Position numbers and translations under genes: made by a program. The notes beneath the pieces are model-generated. The model ran no database searches, was not told the DNA's origin, and saw only the letters and a list, made by a program, of their open reading frames with translations. From Microbulbifer litoralis (GTDB lineage: Bacteria > Pseudomonadota > Gammaproteobacteria > Pseudomonadales > Cellvibrionaceae), in assembly GCF_023634065.1 (NCBI RefSeq), contig NZ_JALKCV010000001.1, forward strand, positions 744,001 through 808,000: a DNA stretch of 64,000 nucleotides, read 5' to 3'. Of the stretch, positions 60,259 through 64,000 are shown one piece after another; within the stretch, counting starts at the first letter, position 1; each line of letters begins with the position of its first letter.

Positions 60259-62283
60259 ATGCGATACAGACCTTCACTGACCAGGCCATTTTCTCACCGC
60301 ATCATTCTCGTCTTACTCGGCCTTGCCATCGCGTTTCAGGCTGCCGCTGCAGAATCGCCGACGCAGATCGCATTTATGCCGGATATCCACTTTCACGATA
60401 TCTACGCGCAGTTCGAGGACGGCTCCTTCGACGGTATCGAGAACAGCATCTCCGGGAAAAACGCGACCATCCGTACCATGCAGGCACAGCTCAATTCCAC
60501 CCGCCTGTTCAATGAAAACTACTTCGCGCTACTGGCGGCACTGGACGATATCGCCGCGCGCGGCATCAGGCTGGTGGCCCTGCCCGGCGATTTCAGCGAC
60601 GACGGACAGCCGGTGCATATCCGCGGCCTGCGCAAAGTACTGGATCGCTACCGCGACCGCTACGGTATGCAATTCTTTGCCGCGCCGGGCAATCACGACC
60701 CGGTGCGGCCCTTCGATACACCCGGCGGCGAGCCGGATTTTCTCGGCCGTGGCGGTCACGCGCAGCGTATTTTCAGCCGCGGTGCCGGGGAGTGCACGGA
60801 CTATGAGGACCGCTGGACTACCGTCGACACCGGCCGCGCCCTGCCGACCATCTGCAGCGAGGAAATCAGGCACCTGGGATACCGGGGCATCATGGCGGAA
60901 ATGCAGGATTTCGGCTTCTATCCCAGCCCCGACTACCACTACTGGGAAACGCCCTATTCCGACTACGAGAGCTACGACTACGACAGCGCCCTCGCCCAGG
61001 CGGATTACCGCCACCGGCAGTACGAGATCTGCCGTCGCGGCAGTGGCGGCCCATGGAAAAAACCGGACTACCGTAATTGCCATCGCGTTCCGGATGCCAG
61101 CTACCTGGTGGAGCCGGTGCCGGGCCTGTGGCTGCTGTCCATCGACGCCAACGTGTATGTGCCGGAGCCGGCGGCGGGCCGCTTCGCGGGCTCCGGCAAC
61201 GCCGGCTACAACCGGCTGCTGACCCACAAGCGACACCTGCTGGACTGGATACGCGATGTAGTGAAAAGGGCCAGGCGCGCGGACAAGCAGTTGATCGCCT
61301 TCAGTCACTTTCCGATGACCGAGTTCTACGACGACCAGTCCGATGCCATCGCATCGCTGTTCGGTAGCGACCGCTTCCAACTGCAAAGGCGACCGCAACG
61401 GCAGGTCAGCCGCGTACTGGCCGAAACCGGCCTCAGGCTGCACGTCGGCGGCCATATGCACATCAACGACACAGGCATCGCCCGCGGGCGCGACGGACAC
61501 AGCCTGTTCAATATCCAGGCCCCGTCCCTGGCCGCCTACCTGCCGGCGTACAAGATTCTTACACTGCATTCGATAGACCGGGTGGAGGTGGAGACGGTTA
61601 TCCTGGACCGGGTACCGGGATTCGACGAACTGTTCGAACACTACCGGCGGGAATACGATACCGCGCTCCGCTCCGGCCAGCCGCCCTGGAACCCGGCCAT
61701 ACTGCAGTCTGCGGATTACCGCACCTTTACCCGCTGGCATATCCGCGAGCTGAGCCGCCAGCGCTTCCTGCCGCGGGAGTGGCCACAGGATCTCAGGCAA
61801 CTGCTGCTGGAGCTGGACGGTCGCGAACTGCTGACCCTGACCCGCCTCGCGGACGACACCCTGGCCGACGTCGCCACCGGGGCAGGTATAGAAGGCATCC
61901 GTCGATCACCACAGTGGCAGGATGCACAGAGCCGGGCCCGCGAAGCGGCCACCGCGGCAGACATGGCACTGGAGGATTTTTCCCGCTGGAACGGTTTCGA
62001 TCTCGCCGTCGATTTCTACCGCCTGCGCAATGGCGGCGCGCTGGCCCTACGCGATATCGGCAGCGGACGGCTGGCGCAGTACCGGTTGCTGGCGACGTCC
62101 GCCCGGCAGCGGCCGGTGAATCCGGCCGCCTCCGCGGACCACCCGCTGGCGGCGCTGTTCGACGGTCGCTTGGCGGAACTGTTCGGTATTCTCGAAGGAC
62201 TGCAGCGGGGCGCGCCGGACGATCACTTTATGCTGGACCTGGCGGACGGGGAAATCCGCAGTCTCGAATTGCCAGCGGAATAA
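60259..62283 (+). CDS. exported metallophosphoesterase
   Basis: A 674-residue calcineurin-like phosphoesterase with a signal peptide ending AAA-ES. The two-metal site is visible as FMPDIHFHD, LPGDFSDDGQ, FFAAPGNHDPV, FSHFPMTEF and VGGHMHINDTG. About 230 residues follow the catalytic domain, with no domain I recognise (helical, ALEDFSRWNGFDLAVDFYRL). It probably acts in the periplasm on phosphomonoesters, phosphodiesters or nucleotides. It follows a TonB receptor gene and is bracketed by two related palindromic elements. Confidence 0.9.
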   Translation: MRYRPSLTRPFSHRIILVLLGLAIAFQAAAAESPTQIAFMPDIHFHDIYAQFEDGSFDGIENSISGKNATIRTMQAQLNSTRLFNENYFALLAALDDIAARGIRLVALPGDFSDDGQPVHIRGLRKVLDRYRDRYGMQFFAAPGNHDPVRPFDTPGGEPDFLGRGGHAQRIFSRGAGECTDYEDRWTTVDTGRALPTICSEEIRHLGYRGIMAEMQDFGFYPSPDYHYWETPYSDYESYDYDSALAQADYRHRQYEICRRGSGGPWKKPDYRNCHRVPDASYLVEPVPGLWLLSIDANVYVPEPAAGRFAGSGNAGYNRLLTHKRHLLDWIRDVVKRARRADKQLIAFSHFPMTEFYDDQSDAIASLFGSDRFQLQRRPQRQVSRVLAETGLRLHVGGHMHINDTGIARGRDGHSLFNIQAPSLAAYLPAYKILTLHSIDRVEVETVILDRVPGFDELFEHYRREYDTALRSGQPPWNPAILQSADYRTFTRWHIRELSRQRFLPREWPQDLRQLLLELDGRELLTLTRLADDTLADVATGAGIEGIRRSPQWQDAQSRAREAATAADMALEDFSRWNGFDLAVDFYRLRNGGALALRDIGSGRLAQYRLLATSARQRPVNPAASADHPLAALFDGRLAELFGILEGLQRGAPDDHFMLDLADGEIRSLELPAE

Positions 62284-62323
62284 CGCACTGGCCATTCCCC
62301 ACTATCGCCGGGCCGTCTGCTAC

Positions 62324-62414
62324 AACTCAAGTTTCGGGGTTCAGAAGCTTTGGAGTGGCACAGCTCCGGGCCGTACGGCCCGGAGCCCTCGATCTGAACC
62401 CCGAAACTTGAGTT
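62324..62414. repeat. palindromic element, copy 2
   Basis: Perfect 22-bp outer arms (62324-62345 and 62393-62414) and an inner perfect palindrome GCTCCGGGCC-GTAC-GGCCCGGAGC (62363-62386). It lies between two convergent genes and overlaps the stop codon of the SGNH hydrolase gene by two bases. It could act as a terminator in both directions. Confidence 0.85.
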
Positions 62415-63678
62415 ACAACAGCCCGATATCCACCGCCTCGGCCATTGCGCGATAACCGGCGTCGCCCGGGTGCAGGTGGTCGCCGGAATCGTATTGCGCG
62501 CGCATGCGGCGCGGGTTTTCCGGATCTCGCAGCGCGCGGTCGAAATCGATTACCGCATCAAATTCGCCGCTGTCGCGAATCCAGCGATTGACCTGCTGTC
62601 GCAGCGCCTCCTTTTCCGCCGAGTAGTAATCGTGCACCGGCGAACCATCCAGTGCGCCCTCGAAGGGTGTCAGTGTGGTGCCGACTATACGCACACCGCG
62701 CAGGTGGGCCTGTGCAATCAACTGGCGGTAGGCGGCGATCAACTGCTCCGCGGTGGGCAGCGCCTTTTGCGGCGCCAGGCCGGAACCGGGCCAGCCGATA
62801 TCGTTGATGCCCATCATTACGATGGCGGTGCGCACGCCGGGCTGGCCCAACACATCCCGACGGAAACGCGCCAACGCGTTTTCGCCCATCAGGCTGTCGA
62901 GCAGCCGCGCGCCGGAAATGCCCGCATTGAGGACGGCGATGTTTTCTCCAACCAGGCGTTCGGCGAGAAAATCCGGCCAGCGATGATTGCTGCCCGGTGT
63001 GGAGGCATTGCCGTCGGTAATGGAATCACCGAACGCGACCACCGCGCGGGCGTCCTCGGCAGTCTCGACCAGGATACCGCTGAGGAAGATGCGCGTATTG
63101 GTCGTCGAGGCGACGTCCAGGGCTTCGCGGAACACCTGGTTGCCGGCGCCGATATAGGCGGTCTGCAACCCGTCCCAGTGGAAGGTTTCCGGCGCGGTGG
63201 GCTCCGGCAGGTAGAGGCTGACCGCCAGTGACTGCAGCGGCTTTACCCGCAGCGCCACCGGGTCGCTGACGATACTCGCACCCGGCGGAATCACCGGCGC
63301 TTTTTCTCCGGAAAACGTCAGCGGGCGATCGGAACCGTCCGCGATCGCCGACTTGCCATCCGACAGCGCCAGGTGCGCGGCACCGATCCGCAGCGGCCTG
63401 GAACCGTATTTGTTCGACAGCACCACCCGCACCCGTTCACCGCCGATGCTTACCCGCGCCACCTGACGCAACGTCTGGTCCCATAAATGGAAAGGCGCAT
63501 TGGTCGGCAATGCAAAGTCGCCATTCCACAGCGGCTGCGGGCTGGCCGCCCAGGTCGCGACCCAGTTGTCCCGCGGCTGTGCGCTGGCTGTCGCCGAAAA
63601 CGCGAACAGGAGTACCAGCAGGGATAGGGCCGCGATGTGGAAACGGTTCTTACCCGCGGCGGTAAAGTTAAAGTTCAT
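62413..63678 (-). CDS. exported SGNH/GDSL-family hydrolase
   Basis: A 421-residue esterase/lipase-like SGNH hydrolase. The signal peptide spans MNFNFTAAGKNRF... to ATASAQ. An N-terminal beta-sandwich region (residues about 45-185) precedes the catalytic domain, where block I is VVAFGDSITDGN, block II is LNAGISGARLL, block III is VMMGINDIGWPG, and block V is DHLHPGDAGYRAMAEAV with the catalytic Asp and His. It may deacylate polysaccharides or esters. GAGGGGG precedes the ATG at 63678. It converges with the phosphoesterase gene. Confidence 0.92.
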   Translation of the reverse strand: MNFNFTAAGKNRFHIAALSLLVLLFAFSATASAQPRDNWVATWAASPQPLWNGDFALPTNAPFHLWDQTLRQVARVSIGGERVRVVLSNKYGSRPLRIGAAHLALSDGKSAIADGSDRPLTFSGEKAPVIPPGASIVSDPVALRVKPLQSLAVSLYLPEPTAPETFHWDGLQTAYIGAGNQVFREALDVASTTNTRIFLSGILVETAEDARAVVAFGDSITDGNASTPGSNHRWPDFLAERLVGENIAVLNAGISGARLLDSLMGENALARFRRDVLGQPGVRTAIVMMGINDIGWPGSGLAPQKALPTAEQLIAAYRQLIAQAHLRGVRIVGTTLTPFEGALDGSPVHDYYSAEKEALRQQVNRWIRDSGEFDAVIDFDRALRDPENPRRMRAQYDSGDHLHPGDAGYRAMAEAVDIGLL

Positions 63679-63746
63679 GGTTGCCCCCTCAGGACAAGAG
63701 ATAAGGTTTCGGGAACGGTTGTGATTTTTTTGCCGTGACATCGCCC

Positions 63747-63915
63747 GTAGGAGCCTGCCCTGCAGGCGAATGATGGCGGCTTCAAACCTGCTTATGCCCA
63801 GGCAGCCATCCATAGAGCTGACGCCGGCCCAGCCATCCCTGGCTGGTCGCAAAAGCTGCGCAACGAGCATGCTCGTTATGCGCGCAGTTTTTCCCTGCAG
63901 GGCAGGCTCCTACAA
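63747..63915. repeat. inverted REP element with 20-bp perfect arms
   Basis: GTAGGAGCCTGCCCTGCAGG at 63747-63766 is matched by its exact inverse at 63896-63915. The 169-bp whole has further dyads inside (CAGCCATCCNTGGCTG type near 63831-63847; GAGCATGCTC near 63868-63877). The arms belong to the same family as 42153-42233. It lies upstream of the SGNH hydrolase gene. Confidence 0.85.
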
Positions 63916-63928
63916 ACCAACGAGGATC

Positions 63929-64000
63929 AGACGATACTGTCCACCACACCCCCATCCACCCGCAGCGCGGCGCCGGTGGTGGCGGAGGCCTGGGGGGAAG
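63929..64000 (-). CDS. short-chain dehydrogenase C-terminus, partial
   Basis: The last 23 codons of a minus-strand gene that continues beyond the window. The peptide SPQASATTGAALRVDGGVVDSIV followed by a stop is the usual C-terminal end of classical SDR oxidoreductases (ATTGAALRVDGG, shown in part). Nothing more can be said about substrate or cofactor. Confidence 0.8.

Noticed and set aside
1-64000. CRISPR arrays, tRNA or rRNA genes
   Set aside because: No regularly spaced direct repeats, cloverleaf-like sequences or rRNA segments were noticed on reading; a dedicated scan was not possible here.

Overview
The window looks like chromosomal DNA of a free-living, probably marine gammaproteobacterium of the Cellvibrionales type (Microbulbifer-like). 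That placement is an inference from the high GC, the four large TonB-dependent receptors or receptor fragments, Sec and Tat exported enzymes, a REP-associated transposase with several palindromic repeat families, and a DnaT-like/phage-P-like replication gene pair. I see no rRNA, tRNA, CRISPR array or intact prophage.

Layout. 1-2754: an AT-richer stretch with the 5' part of an Oar-like TonB receptor and a redoxin. 2837-8106: glutamine amidotransferase, OmpW-like porin, acyl-CoA synthetase and an exported amidohydrolase divergent from a TonB receptor (8639-10879), followed by an AraC-type regulator. 12549-20166: a cobalamin block with the adenosyltransferase cobO, a TPR/TonB-C-terminal protein, btuB under a clear cobalamin riboswitch, and an operon in which a REP transposase gene is translationally coupled to btuF-btuC-btuD. 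20236-22281: radA and an L,D-transpeptidase.

22444-26120 is a periplasmic copper-resistance operon (Cys/His-rich small protein, DUF411 lipoprotein, CopA multicopper oxidase, CopB). It ends in a REP double hairpin and a 166-bp MITE. 26435-34634 holds an SRPBCC protein, a lipoprotein metallo-hydrolase divergent from its probable TetR regulator with twin operators, a cytoplasmic copper-export operon (permease, CopA P-type ATPase, membrane cupredoxin), and an MFS transporter with a Cys-rich HTH regulator. 34662-38607 has a NERD/UvrD helicase divergent from a protein with four DnaT-like repeats and an overlapping phage-P-like gene. 38718-47827 is mostly housekeeping: outer-membrane protein, SPFH plus ribbon-helix-helix pair, SDR, VOC, DUF2750, RlmD, YgjP-type protease, YdiI-type thioesterase, DUF2799 lipoprotein, YcbL-type hydrolase and an alpha/beta-hydrolase-like protein.

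48129-52659 pairs malT with a GH13 alpha-glucosidase whose upstream region carries a MalT-box match. 52858-56599 holds SRPBCC, tandem PhnB-like, MerR, carboxymuconolactone-decarboxylase-like and MFS genes. 57291-63678 holds a Caulobacter-type TonB receptor, an exported metallophosphoesterase bracketed by two copies of a palindromic element, and an SGNH hydrolase. The window ends inside an SDR gene.

No single locus is convincingly a new defence or signalling system. The points most worth follow-up are the RAYT-btuFCD coupling, the four-repeat DnaT/P-like pair, the paired palindromes around the phosphoesterase gene, and the several uncatalogued-looking MITE/REP families.
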